Notes under the pieces: model-generated
The model's database searches: none
What the model was told of the DNA's origin: nothing
What the model saw: only the letters and a program-made list of their open reading frames with translations
Shown here: piece by piece, positions 8,224 through 16,911 of the stretch
How the letters are laid out: each line of letters opens with the position of its first letter
How positions within the stretch are numbered: position 1 is the stretch's first letter
Assembly: GCF_040151475.1 (NCBI RefSeq)
Contig: NZ_JBDKWG010000134.1
Span: 1-39,283 of the forward strand
Direction: 5' to 3'
Source of the DNA: CAXBNB01 sp040151475
Lineage (GTDB): Bacteria > Bacteroidota > Bacteroidia > Cytophagales > Cyclobacteriaceae
Length of the DNA: 39,283 bases
Position numbers and translations under genes: made by a program

Positions 8224-9069
8224 TTATCTTAATCTTTCGATTTCACAAACATCCATATCTCCATAATCCAGATTTTCACCCGCCATACCCCAAATGAAGG
8301 TATAATTAGAAGTACCTGCACCGGAATGAATAGACCAGGGCGGAGAAATCACCGCTTGTTCGTTCTGCATCCAGATATGTCTGGTTTCGTCCGTTTCGCC
8401 CATAAAATGACAAACAGACTGCCCCTTCGGTACTTCAATATACAAATAGACCTCCATCCTTCTGTCGTGAACATGGGTTGGCATAGTGTTCCACACACTT
8501 CCGGTTTTCAGTTCGGTCATCCCCATCTGTAGCTGGCAGGTCTGCACCAGACTGCTTACGATCATCTGATTTACCGTTCTGGCATTGGCTGTTTCCAACG
8601 AACCCAACTCCAGTTTCGTTGCTTGGTCTTTACTTATTTTCTTTACAGGAAATGACTGATGGGCCGGAGCAGAGTTGATATAAAATTTTGCAGGTTTGCT
8701 TGCCTCTTCACTTTCAAACAACACTTCTTTTGAGCCCATTCCTACATACAGCGCATCTTTATAAGAAAGCTCATATCTTTCTCCGTCAATCAACACTATT
8801 CCATCTCCACCTATGTTGATCACGCCCAATTCCCTCCGGTCAAGGAAATGCTCGGACTTCAATGGATCAATGGTGTCCAGACTAAGGGGCTTAGATACTG
8901 GAAAAATACCGCCTGTGATGTACCTGTCAAAATGGGAATAAGTCAAATTGATTTTATCTTCAACAAACAAACCTTCAATCAAAAAGTTACTTCTCAGTTC
9001 GTTGGTATTCATTGCTGCAGTTTCTTTTGGGCTAACTGCATATCTCTTTTCGTATTCAATTTGACTCAT
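8224..9069 (-). CDS. kduI: 5-dehydro-4-deoxy-D-glucuronate isomerase (KduI)
   Basis: Isomerises 5-keto-4-deoxyuronate, the product of polysaccharide lyases acting on pectin or glycosaminoglycans, to the KduD substrate. It is a 281-residue cupin-type metalloenzyme of normal length. The zinc ligands appear as His199, His201 and Glu206 in MPTHVHDRRMEVYLY, and His248 in PPWSIHSGAGTSNYTFIWGM. Conserved features include PMSLD-like PLSLDT and RRELGVINIGG. It is the first gene of the kduI-kduD operon and has a good promoter at 9109-9138. Lyases feeding the pathway are not in the window. Confidence 0.95.
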   Translation of the reverse strand: MSQIEYEKRYAVSPKETAAMNTNELRSNFLIEGLFVEDKINLTYSHFDRYITGGIFPVSKPLSLDTIDPLKSEHFLDRRELGVINIGGDGIVLIDGERYELSYKDALYVGMGSKEVLFESEEASKPAKFYINSAPAHQSFPVKKISKDQATKLELGSLETANARTVNQMIVSSLVQTCQLQMGMTELKTGSVWNTMPTHVHDRRMEVYLYIEVPKGQSVCHFMGETDETRHIWMQNEQAVISPPWSIHSGAGTSNYTFIWGMAGENLDYGDMDVCEIERLR

Positions 9070-9108
9070 TAGATTTGATTTTTCGGCTACAATTTAGACT
9101 ATCCCATA

Positions 9109-9138
9109 CAAAGATAGAGCCTTTAACAGAACCTGCAA
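9109..9138 (-). promoter_or_regulatory. Bacteroidota-type promoter for kduI-kduD
   Basis: On the minus strand a -7 box TATCTTTG (9109-9116) fits TAnnTTTG exactly. A -33 TTG (9136-9138) lies 19 bases upstream, the expected spacing. Transcription would begin near 9100, about 30 bases before the kduI start codon. Confidence 0.7.
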
Positions 9139-9213
9139 TTGATTGTGTTTTTATGTAAAAAATGAAATTTGCAGAAGGGTCTATTGCTTGGCGAAATATC
9201 TTGAGACAATATT

Positions 9214-9381
9214 TTATTGTACTCTGGGGCTAAATAGAGTAACGAAAAGACCAATAACAGGACTAAATATAATTGACCAAAAAACAGATTTTTCATACCC
9301 AATTTGACGGCCTTTACCAATATATCTGGCTATCAAATCGGTTAAAACTATATATAACAGAAGTATTAAAAGATAAGACAT
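9214..9381 (-). CDS. Small membrane protein, 55 residues
   Basis: Reading the minus strand from the ATG at 9381 gives a 55-residue protein beginning MSYLLILLLYIVLTDLIARY and ending at 9214. It has two hydrophobic helices separated by the basic loop GKGRQIGYEKSVFW, then IIFSPVIGLFVTLFSPR. This pattern, with GRQIGYEKS between the helices and SPVIG in the second, is one I associate with small uncharacterised membrane proteins common in Bacteroidota. A longer frame on the same strand (9123-9320) overlaps it but is less protein-like. The function is unknown. It lies upstream of kduI on the same strand, but the kduI promoter separates them. Confidence 0.7.
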   Translation of the reverse strand: MSYLLILLLYIVLTDLIARYIGKGRQIGYEKSVFWSIIFSPVIGLFVTLFSPRVQ

Positions 9382-9480
9382 AGTTGATATGTGTTTAAGA
9401 TGTTTTACGAAATTACAACTTCATAAATATACTAAATTCTTAGCCTTAAGTATTATCAGCTATTGGTTAATTTTATCCCC

Positions 9481-10341
9481 ATGAAAAATATCTACTTAAT
9501 AATCCTTATAATATTCATTTTTGCCTGCACTGCTACTAAAAAACAAGAACCAAAGCAACAGTCATTTTCACTTGAGTTGCTTTGGGAATCGGATACTTTA
9601 CTAACCACAGCCGAAAGTGTGATTTATGACCGTGAAAGAGATGTCATATATGTCGCCAATGTAAACCTGAATCCATGGGAAAAAGATGGCAATGGGTTCA
9701 TCTCGAAACTAGACATGGACGGAAATATTGCTGAGCTAAAATGGGTTGAAGGATTGGATGCTCCTAAAGGCATGGGCATTGTCAATGGCTCATTGTTTGT
9801 GAATGACATTGATCAGATCATAGAAATAGACATTGCAACAAGAAAAATCAAAGGCAGAACTAAAATTGGTGGCGACCCAGGCCTCAACGATATAACTGTT
9901 GGTGAAAATGGAGTGATATATGCTTCCGGATCGAACAGCCAAAAGATTTACCAATTGGAAAATGGCATATTGGATATTGTACTTGATGGTGATCTTGGCA
10001 GGCCCAACGGAGTGCTCTATGCAGAGGATCACCTACTGATGGTTAGCAGCAATTCCAACAAACTCTTTAAAATCAATTTGGCAACCAAAGAGATGGTGGA
10101 ATTGGCGGATAGTCTGGGAAGAGCCGATGGTATAGTCGCTTTACCTGCCGGGGGCTACCTTGTTTCAAACTGGCAAGGGGAAATTTATCACATTTCTCAG
10201 AATCTGCACCGAACTAAGATATTGGATACTCGAAATGAAAAAATCAATTCTGCTGATATCGATTTTGTAAGAGAAAAAAACATCCTTTTAATACCTACCT
10301 TTTTTGACAATCGTGTGAAAGCTTATAAGCTGATAGAGTGA
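9481..10341 (+). CDS. SMP-30/gluconolactonase-like beta-propeller lipoprotein
   Basis: Starts MKNIYLIILIIFIFACTATK, a lipoprotein signal with Cys16; the frame extends six codons further upstream to 9463. The mature part has repeated blades, such as SVIYDRERDVIYVANV, DITVGENGVIYASGSNSQKI and RADGIVALPAGGYLVSNWQG, typical of SMP-30/strictosidine-synthase-like propellers. Some relatives hydrolyse sugar lactones; many have no known substrate, so an enzymatic role is uncertain. It is alone on the plus strand, transcribed away from the kdu operon, with a structured region after its stop. Confidence 0.8.
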   Translation: MKNIYLIILIIFIFACTATKKQEPKQQSFSLELLWESDTLLTTAESVIYDRERDVIYVANVNLNPWEKDGNGFISKLDMDGNIAELKWVEGLDAPKGMGIVNGSLFVNDIDQIIEIDIATRKIKGRTKIGGDPGLNDITVGENGVIYASGSNSQKIYQLENGILDIVLDGDLGRPNGVLYAEDHLLMVSSNSNKLFKINLATKEMVELADSLGRADGIVALPAGGYLVSNWQGEIYHISQNLHRTKILDTRNEKINSADIDFVREKNILLIPTFFDNRVKAYKLIE

Positions 10342-10427
10342 TGGTTAAGAGATATTAGGAGAATAACAAACTCAATATGGAACAATTCCATTGTCCACTT
10401 TACTGTTGAGCGTCCATGTGTTTAAGT

Positions 10428-10515
10428 TTTGTTTGTGAGGACACAAACAAAGGCGGAGGTTCAGGGATTTTTCGAACTCCTGGTAGAAATCATCGCATCT
10501 TACGAAGATTTCTAC
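10428..10515. repeat. Cluster of hairpins in the 10342-10740 gap
   Basis: The 400-base gap between the SMP-30-like gene and ktrA holds no convincing gene. It has a 10-bp perfect stem with a four-base loop (TTTGTTTGTG, AGGA, CACAAACAAA; 10428-10451), an imperfect stem around 10455-10480 (GGAGGTTC with GAACTCC), and a 9-bp stem GTAGAAATC/GATTTCTAC with an inner TCG/CGA (10483-10515). Such a cluster suggests a REP/MITE-like element or a strong transcription end for the converging genes. Confidence 0.6.
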
Positions 10516-10740
10516 TAACTTTTCGATATGGTTCATAATTCACTATAAACCAGTTAATTATACCCCAAATTGGCGTTATATTAGGTATTCATATTTGTCT
10601 TAGGTTATCACTTCAATTTTGTCAGTAGGAATTGACTTTATTTTCTGGCCTATATTAGATGGGTTTTCAAATTCATCAGTCCTGTTTTCACTCTCGGCTT
10701 GACAAGAAAGAAGACCACAGTCAAAACGGTTATCAAAACT

Positions 10741-11439
10741 TTACTTTTCATTTCGTTTTTGTTTTAGGAAGTTCTGCAAGTCCTTATTTGAACCGTAGAG
10801 TACCAATATGTCTGTTTCTTCCAGTTGTTGGTCTGGAGTCGCAATCCCTTGAATGTTTACTTCTGTGCGACTTTTCCCAAGCAAGCTTTTCACCTCTTCT
10901 TTTTTCATTATGGTGAGAACCAGAAGATTATACGCCTTTCTGAATCCAATTTCACGAATAGTTTGTCCAATGTATTCCTGAGGTACATTAGCTTCAATGA
11001 TGCTGAAATGTTCGTTTAGTTCGAAAGAATCAACGACATTATTTATACAAAGCTTCTTTGCCCATCGTTCTGCTGTCTCTTCCTCTGGGTGTACAATTTC
11101 ATCGACTCCAATAGCTTCCAAAACTTTTTGGTGAAGTGGATTGATGGCTCTGCTTATGAGTCTTTTCACTTGCATGTTTTTGAATAATGCAGTGGTCATA
11201 ATATTTGCTCCCTGATCTTCTCCAATAGCAATAATTACAACGTCTGTATCTTCAAGTGGCAACCCTGAAACCGTAAACTCATCCGTTGCATTCATTTGAA
11301 TGGTATGGGAGATTTTCTCCTTGTACAAATTGACTTTCTCCATTCTGGTATCAATGCCGATAACTTCATTGCCCTGAGCTGTAAGCTTTTGCGAAAGGGA
11401 AGCACCAAAATTTCCAAGCCCTACGATGATGTATTTCAT
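10741..11439 (-). CDS. ktrA: Potassium channel regulatory subunit (KtrA/TrkA type)
   Basis: Cytoplasmic gating subunit of a K+ uptake system. It begins MKYIIVGLGNFGASLSQKL, a Rossmann RCK_N domain with the nucleotide-binding GLGNFG and the following acidic residue in VIGIDTR. An RCK_C domain occupies the last ~80 residues (EVNIQGIATPDQQLEETDILVLYGS). With about 232 residues it has a single RCK unit, the KtrA form rather than the double-unit TrkA. The frame continues to 11466, but the Met at 11439 matches the normal start. It follows the transporter gene by about 95 bases, and they are probably an operon. Confidence 0.9.
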   Translation of the reverse strand: MKYIIVGLGNFGASLSQKLTAQGNEVIGIDTRMEKVNLYKEKISHTIQMNATDEFTVSGLPLEDTDVVIIAIGEDQGANIMTTALFKNMQVKRLISRAINPLHQKVLEAIGVDEIVHPEEETAERWAKKLCINNVVDSFELNEHFSIIEANVPQEYIGQTIREIGFRKAYNLLVLTIMKKEEVKSLLGKSRTEVNIQGIATPDQQLEETDILVLYGSNKDLQNFLKQKRNEK

Positions 11440-11535
11440 ATCTTTATAATTTTTTAGCGGTTGCATGAAACTCGCCAGTAAATATCCTTATATGTGTGGG
11501 GTAATTGGTCATGGCTCGTTCCATATATCAACCTT

Positions 11536-13284
11536 TTAGTTAATTGTTATTTCTTCGGTCGGGTACCGATAGTTCTTATGTTTAATCTTATTGAAAATTG
11601 CTATAACAATAGTCAGCATACTAACCCTGCCTACAAACATGATTGCAGTTATAATCAGTTTACTTTCGTTTGAGAGATCAGCGGTAATACCCAGGCTCAA
11701 CCCAACTGTGCTATAGGCAGAGAAGCACTCAAAGGCAATGTTTATCAGGCTTTTATCACTGTCAAACATAGAAATCAACATGATGCCTGCTCCCAGTACA
11801 ATAAGTGAAAGGGAGATGATGGCAAAAGCCCTTCTGACTGAAAGGTCTGCTATCTCTCGACGGAAGACTTCAATTCTCGTCTTTCCTTTAGCTAAACTCA
11901 GAATATTGAGTGTGGCAATGGCAAAGGTGCTGGTCTTAATTCCACCACCCGTTGAAGCTGGGGAAGCACCGATCCACATGAGAAGAAAAACCATCATTGT
12001 GGTTGGAAAAAGCATAGAAGCAGTATCAATAGTGTTAAACCCTGCTGTTCTTGGTGTTGTTGCACCAAAAAGTGCGGTTACAACCTTTCCAAATCCATTA
12101 TGTTCGGACAAGGTATTATTGTATTCCAAGGCAAAGAACCCAATAAATGCAATAGCTGATATTGAAAGCGTTGTGATTAAAGTAATTCTACTGTTAATGT
12201 TCAATACCCAAGGACGATAGCTGACTTTGTTCTTACCGAAAGAAAGAAGTTTTCTTAAACGATATTTTAAGTAGTTGATAATGTTGGAGACAATGGGAAA
12301 GCCTAATCCACCTAAGACAAATGACAGGATTATCGTTAATTGAAGAAAATAGTTGTACTTAAAGCCATCTTCATACAAGCTGTTTGACAGGGTTGAAAAT
12401 CCTGCATTGCAAAAGGCAGAAATTGAGTGAAAAACTGAAAAGAAAATTTGGTCATACTGGGATTGGAAGTTGTCTGCTTCAAGACTACTGTAAATGAGAA
12501 CTCCTGAAAACAACTCAATGCTAAACGTGATAAGAATGATGTATTTTAGAGTTGAAAATACTTCACCAAGTTTTTTGGAACTGGTCATATCGCTCAAGGC
12601 AAGTTGGTTTTCATACGTAGCACCGCCTTTAAAAAAGTAGCTGAAATAACTTGCAAAAGTCAGGATACCCAAACCACCGACCTGAATGAGTACCATAATG
12701 ATAATTTGACCGAATTCTGTAAAGTAACTACCTGTATCCACCACAATCAAACCTGTTACGCAAACGGCACTTGTGGATGTAAATAGTGCGTCAATGAATG
12801 ATATTCCTTGGTGTGTTGAGTTCGGAAGCATCAGAAGAAATGTCCCAATGAATATTATCATCAGAAAACTCGCTACAAAAAGTTGTGCAGGATTTAGTAG
12901 TGTTCGTTTGTAGTTGAATTTAATTTCTGAAAACTCCCGAATAAAGGTGAATAAAACCGCAATCCTTACCCATATGGGGTTTTCAAGAAGTAGGTCGGTC
13001 TCAAAAGGTACACCCAGGAAAAGGTACATGTAGAATATCCATAGGGTAAAGCAGATGGATAGGAAGTCGAAAACAAAAACCTTCCTTTTTATAAGTCCAA
13101 AGTTATCGAAGTATCGGGCGAATGTCGAAATGATTCCTACTCCAAGAACTACGAAATAAAACCCGTCTAAAAGTTGTTGAGAGAAGTCACTTTGTGAAAA
13201 TCCGAAATCTGAAATAAAGGCAATTAATCCAAGAATGCTTGTCCATAAGGCAATTATATACAGCGGTTTCAAATCAAATTTCAT
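11536..13284 (-). CDS. ktrB: Potassium/cation transporter of the TrkH/KtrB family
   Basis: A 582-residue inner-membrane protein with the four pore loops of the Trk/Ktr/HKT family. The filter segments are SAVCVTGLIVVD, SAFCNAGFSTL, TTPRTAGFNT and SAYSTVGLSLG, each with the filter Gly. It is longer than classical KtrB (about 450) because of an N-terminal extension of about 130 residues with extra hydrophobic helices, common in Bacteroidota members. The partner RCK protein follows on the same strand. Confidence 0.92.
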   Translation of the reverse strand: MKFDLKPLYIIALWTSILGLIAFISDFGFSQSDFSQQLLDGFYFVVLGVGIISTFARYFDNFGLIKRKVFVFDFLSICFTLWIFYMYLFLGVPFETDLLLENPIWVRIAVLFTFIREFSEIKFNYKRTLLNPAQLFVASFLMIIFIGTFLLMLPNSTHQGISFIDALFTSTSAVCVTGLIVVDTGSYFTEFGQIIIMVLIQVGGLGILTFASYFSYFFKGGATYENQLALSDMTSSKKLGEVFSTLKYIILITFSIELFSGVLIYSSLEADNFQSQYDQIFFSVFHSISAFCNAGFSTLSNSLYEDGFKYNYFLQLTIILSFVLGGLGFPIVSNIINYLKYRLRKLLSFGKNKVSYRPWVLNINSRITLITTLSISAIAFIGFFALEYNNTLSEHNGFGKVVTALFGATTPRTAGFNTIDTASMLFPTTMMVFLLMWIGASPASTGGGIKTSTFAIATLNILSLAKGKTRIEVFRREIADLSVRRAFAIISLSLIVLGAGIMLISMFDSDKSLINIAFECFSAYSTVGLSLGITADLSNESKLIITAIMFVGRVSMLTIVIAIFNKIKHKNYRYPTEEITIN

Positions 13285-13606
13285 TCTCCAAATGTCTCCA
13301 TTCTGTTCGGGTTGTTAAGTCGTTTTTCAGCTTACACACAACAATTCCGTATATACCACTTGTAGCATACATGACCTATGCCAATACCAAATCTAATGGA
13401 TTTTAATTTTGTTCATTCCTTGTGCCAGCAGATAATTTTGTAACTCTGTAGTCATTAAAAAATTACTCAACCGAAATTGATTCTAAAATCAACCACTAAT
13501 CAAGTTAGAATTTGGCTATTAAGAAGCTCCCAAGACTGGTTTTAATTGGATGCCTGCCTGTCACGCAGGAGTCACATTAAATAAGCTCTTGTTGCCGATA
13601 TTGGTC
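13285..13606. other. Gene-free interval between ktrB and the fic gene
   Basis: About 320 bases with no plausible coding frame. Near its right end is a short inverted repeat, CCTGC (13553-13557) and GCAGG (13565-13569), about 40 bases after the fic stop; it may end fic transcription. Otherwise I see only AT-rich sequence that should hold the ktrB promoter, not identified with confidence. Confidence 0.5.
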
Positions 13607-14689
13607 TTACTTTTTCAATATTTCGATTAATTTTTTATTGATATACAAAGTTTCCCTTCCAACTTTTTGAGATTCTAATACACCAATCTTTTCCAGTTGT
13701 TTTAAATATCGTGATGCTGCTTTTCTCTCAACTTTTAATTGATTGACGACAAATTCAATTTTTGAATATGGTTGTTCAAATAGTAATTCCACTAATTCTT
13801 TTTTATAAATTTTTGGCGCATCAATCTGAACTTTCTCGATTGTACTGTCAAGTAAATTTCTAATTGCATTTATTTTTTCAATCGTCTGAACTGAAGTGGT
13901 TTCAACCGCTTTTAGCATGAACAAAATCCATTCTTCCCATTCACCAAATTTATTTGTTTGGTTTAATAGTCGATAATAATCAGGTTTATTTTCGATGATG
14001 TATGAGCTAAGATATAAAATTGGAATCTCAATCAAATCATTAAAAATCAGAAACAAAATGTTTAGTATTCTGCCTGTTCTGCCATTTCCATCATAAAATG
14101 GATGGATGCTTTCAAATTGGTGATGAAGCACTGCCAGATTTATTAATGGCGATATTTCACTTTTGTCTTTATTAAAATACTCAATGAAATTTGACAACAA
14201 ATCAAGTATCTCTTTTTTGTCTTGCGGTGGAGTATAGACAACCTCTCCTGTCCTATCATTTTTCAAAACAGTACCCGGCATACTTCTTATTCCAGCAGTG
14301 TTCCCGATTAACTCATGCTGGATTTCAATAACATCATTTACTCGTAAGAATCCTTGTTTTTTAATCAAGTCAAATCCATAAAAAATCGCTTTTAGATAAT
14401 TTACAACCTCTTTTGTTTCTGGCGATACATTTGATTTATTAGTTGTGAGTGCTTTATAAAGCTCATCTTGAGTCGTAATTATGTTTTCGATTTCAGAACT
14501 TCCTTTTGCCTCTTGCAATACAATTGCATTTACCAACATTGATTGATTTGGAATTGAATTTGCAATTCCCTTCAATTCAGCTAAAGCAGCAGTTGCTTTA
14601 TTGGTTTCTCTTAAAATTTTAAGAGTTTCAACTTTCTCCCGTAAAGGTGGCAGTTTATCTAAAACCCGATATGGTGCATCTTGTCCCAT
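13607..14689 (-). CDS. Fic-family AMP-transferase with N-terminal inhibitory helix and C-terminal winged helix
   Basis: The Fic core motif is HPFYDGNGRTGR at residues 196-207, complete with catalytic His and the phosphate-binding GNGR. SSEIEN at 64-69 fits the inhibitory motif [S/T]xxxE[G/N], in the N-terminal position of class II Fic proteins, so activity is probably self-restrained. A winged-helix segment closes the protein (IEFVVNQLKVERKAASRYLKQ region, 311-355). Members transfer AMP or another nucleotide group to target proteins; the target here is unknown. The start is supported by AGAAGGA just before the ATG. Repeats upstream may be its operator. Confidence 0.92.
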   Translation of the reverse strand: MGQDAPYRVLDKLPPLREKVETLKILRETNKATAALAELKGIANSIPNQSMLVNAIVLQEAKGSSEIENIITTQDELYKALTTNKSNVSPETKEVVNYLKAIFYGFDLIKKQGFLRVNDVIEIQHELIGNTAGIRSMPGTVLKNDRTGEVVYTPPQDKKEILDLLSNFIEYFNKDKSEISPLINLAVLHHQFESIHPFYDGNGRTGRILNILFLIFNDLIEIPILYLSSYIIENKPDYYRLLNQTNKFGEWEEWILFMLKAVETTSVQTIEKINAIRNLLDSTIEKVQIDAPKIYKKELVELLFEQPYSKIEFVVNQLKVERKAASRYLKQLEKIGVLESQKVGRETLYINKKLIEILKK

Positions 14690-14702
14690 GTCCTTCTAAT
14701 GT

Positions 14703-14759
14703 GTACCAAAAATACAACTTTTAGTACATATTTAATTAACGTGCGACATTTTTTAGTAC
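14703..14759 (-). promoter_or_regulatory. Repeated GTACTAAAA motifs upstream of fic, putative operator
   Basis: On the minus strand GTACTAAAA occurs at 14751-14759 and 14719-14727, 32 bases apart (about three helical turns). A related inverted copy, GTACCAAAA, lies on the plus strand at 14703-14711. All are within 15-70 bases of the fic start codon, where an autoregulatory winged helix could bind. Confidence 0.45.
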
Positions 14760-14771
14760 TAATGGTAAACG

Positions 14772-16910
14772 TTAGTAGAAAAACAACTCATCCACGAAGA
14801 CCCATCCTCTATCGCCTTTGCCGGCATGCCAGTCGGGAAGTACTTTCAACGGATGTGCCACTACTTTGTAGTACCTGTACTGAGTTCCTCCAACCGGAAA
14901 AGAGAATGCCCTTACTTCATTTGGGGCATACTCATCATCCTGATCTGGTACTGATTTATTAATTAGGGCAAGGCTATTTTCACTATTGCCTCCCCAGAGT
15001 TCGATGGATGTAGGCGCCATAATATACTGACCTATATTAACAGCGTAGCTCATTACTACTTTCTCCACATTATATGATGATGTACCTAAATCTACAGTGG
15101 CAGAAAATGGATTTGCTCTATAACCCAGCCAGGAAGGGGATGAAATATTATTGGCCTCTCCTTTTTCATTGTCAATGAGGGTAATGGCTCCTTTACCCGG
15201 ATACTGATCCGCTGGCTTTGTGACCAGTGTCGCTTTTTTGGGAGTAATTCCTTTCACATAAAAATGATAAGTTTTGATATCACTCGGAAACCAGTTTTCC
15301 TTAAATGCCCTGGCTTTTAAGGTAGTATAAGATTCGAACTGAAGAGGTTCAGTGTATAAGGTCGATGTGCTGTCAGGGTCAGTACCATCCAGCGTGTACC
15401 TGATTTCAATATTCTTCAATTTATGTTCCAGAGAGATCTTATCTTCTTTGGAGATTACTGTCTTGTTGGTCGATAAAGTTGGCGGATTGATCTTGGACTC
15501 ATCGCCGGAGCTGTCATAGCCAACCTCAAAACGGACTTTTGGAAAAGCTGTTTGTAAGGCCTTGATTTCATTTGATGAAATGGGTGTATTCCATATATAC
15601 AGTTCCCTCAGGTTCTCCAGCTTTTCCAATACAGCAGATATATCTGCTGTGATCCTGGTACCGGACAATGACAAGGAACTCAGATTGCTACAGGCAGCCA
15701 GCGCAGGCAATGTTTTTCCAGTCACTTCTGTGAAATTCAGGTTCAATTTTTCCAGATTGGACAATTTACTTATTGCATCGATTGCATCATCTTGTACCGG
15801 CAGATAAGCAAGATTCAGGGAAACTACCTGATCCTTTACTTCCTTTAGCTCGGTGATGTAGTTCGGTTTAAAAGCCTGTCTTCCATAGATGTTTACATCG
15901 ATAGCCGGAGAATTTGGTGATTGTTGCGCAACTGTACGGTAAGGATTGTTGAGTGAGGCAATCAAGTCTTCATCAGCAAAGCCAAAAGTGTATTCGGCTT
16001 GTTTTTCTACATAGTTTAGTTGTTCTTTTTTAATATTGGCCAGTATATACAAGGTATCATCTTCTGACAATTGTGCCAAAGAAATCGTCTCGTCTGCTCC
16101 TTTTGCAATCCAACTTTTAATCAGGTTAAACTCACTATCGGTCAACTGTGGCTTACCCTTAGGTGGCATATGATCTTCATCTTCCAAAGGAAGCAAAGCC
16201 CGCCTGATCAATTCGCTTTCTTCTATATCACCAGCTATCCAAACAGGTCCATTTTCACCCCCTTTGTGTATCTTTTCAAGTGTAGTTAAGTCTAATTTAC
16301 CTTTCTGTTTTTGTTCGTTGTGGCAGCTTTCACATTTGGCTTTGAATATGGGCTGCACGAAAGAGGTGAAAATTGGTGAATTCTCATCAAATTCTGCCTT
16401 TTGGGTATTGAATATGGGTTCGGTCAAAAAATCCGTACCATGAGTCAATCCTGCCCCGAAATGCCCTGCCAATACTATGCATAGAAAACCGGAATAAAGT
16501 AATATTTGATAAACCTTCTTATTGTCATAGGTCAGAATTAGGGCATACATAATATAACTTACCGCTGCTCCCAACCATTTGTGCAATGACATCAGGTCTG
16601 AGGTGTAACCATCTTCCCTGGATAGGAAAAAACCCATAATTGATGCCAGAGTGGTAGTCAATGCAGTGAGCAAAAGTAAAAATTTGTTCACCTTTTGATA
16701 AGAGGTTTCATCGAGTTGCTTTCTGAATACATTTACCAAAACAAGCAAAACAACAAAGCCTATGGGGAAATGTAAGATCAGTGGATGCATTCTTCCAATT
16801 GGCTGTAACCAAAAGGGAATTTGAACATACTGCTCAAAGAGCAGTAAAATCGCAAGCATGCACAATAAGAAGAATACTACATTCGAAACAATCCTTTCTA
16901 TTTTCTCCAT
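14772..16910 (-). CDS. Membrane protein with planctomycete-type cytochrome c, LRR and chitobiase-like domains
   Basis: A 712-residue mosaic. Residues 1-160 hold several transmembrane helices of the DUF2231 kind (MHPLILHFPIGFVVLLVLV). A planctomycete-type cytochrome c domain follows, with heme motif CESCH at 193-197 and distal EDHMPPKGKPQL. Leucine-rich repeat-like segments are at about 365-460 (NLEKLNLNFTEVTG, NLRELYIWNTPIS). A chitobiase/Fn3-associated module (IEIRYTLDGTDPDS) and a discoidin-like end complete it. It begins one base after the DUF1501 stop and is the last gene of the operon. A role in electron transfer coupled to breakdown of extracellular substrates is plausible but unproven. 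Confidence 0.85.
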   Translation of the reverse strand: MEKIERIVSNVVFFLLCMLAILLLFEQYVQIPFWLQPIGRMHPLILHFPIGFVVLLVLVNVFRKQLDETSYQKVNKFLLLLTALTTTLASIMGFFLSREDGYTSDLMSLHKWLGAAVSYIMYALILTYDNKKVYQILLYSGFLCIVLAGHFGAGLTHGTDFLTEPIFNTQKAEFDENSPIFTSFVQPIFKAKCESCHNEQKQKGKLDLTTLEKIHKGGENGPVWIAGDIEESELIRRALLPLEDEDHMPPKGKPQLTDSEFNLIKSWIAKGADETISLAQLSEDDTLYILANIKKEQLNYVEKQAEYTFGFADEDLIASLNNPYRTVAQQSPNSPAIDVNIYGRQAFKPNYITELKEVKDQVVSLNLAYLPVQDDAIDAISKLSNLEKLNLNFTEVTGKTLPALAACSNLSSLSLSGTRITADISAVLEKLENLRELYIWNTPISSNEIKALQTAFPKVRFEVGYDSSGDESKINPPTLSTNKTVISKEDKISLEHKLKNIEIRYTLDGTDPDSTSTLYTEPLQFESYTTLKARAFKENWFPSDIKTYHFYVKGITPKKATLVTKPADQYPGKGAITLIDNEKGEANNISSPSWLGYRANPFSATVDLGTSSYNVEKVVMSYAVNIGQYIMAPTSIELWGGNSENSLALINKSVPDQDDEYAPNEVRAFSFPVGGTQYRYYKVVAHPLKVLPDWHAGKGDRGWVFVDELFFY

Positions 16911-16911
16911 A

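Noticed and set aside
9123..9320. 65-residue minus-strand frame upstream of kduI
   Set aside because: It overlaps the more protein-like 55-residue membrane protein in another frame and its C-terminus (NTINCRFC) extends into the kduI promoter.
10455..10490. GGTTC...GAAC segment that looks like a tRNA T-arm
   Set aside because: No acceptor, D or anticodon arms can be placed around it; it is better explained as part of the hairpin cluster.
11738..12220. 160-residue plus-strand frame inside ktrB
   Set aside because: Antisense shadow of a clear transporter gene; no features of its own.
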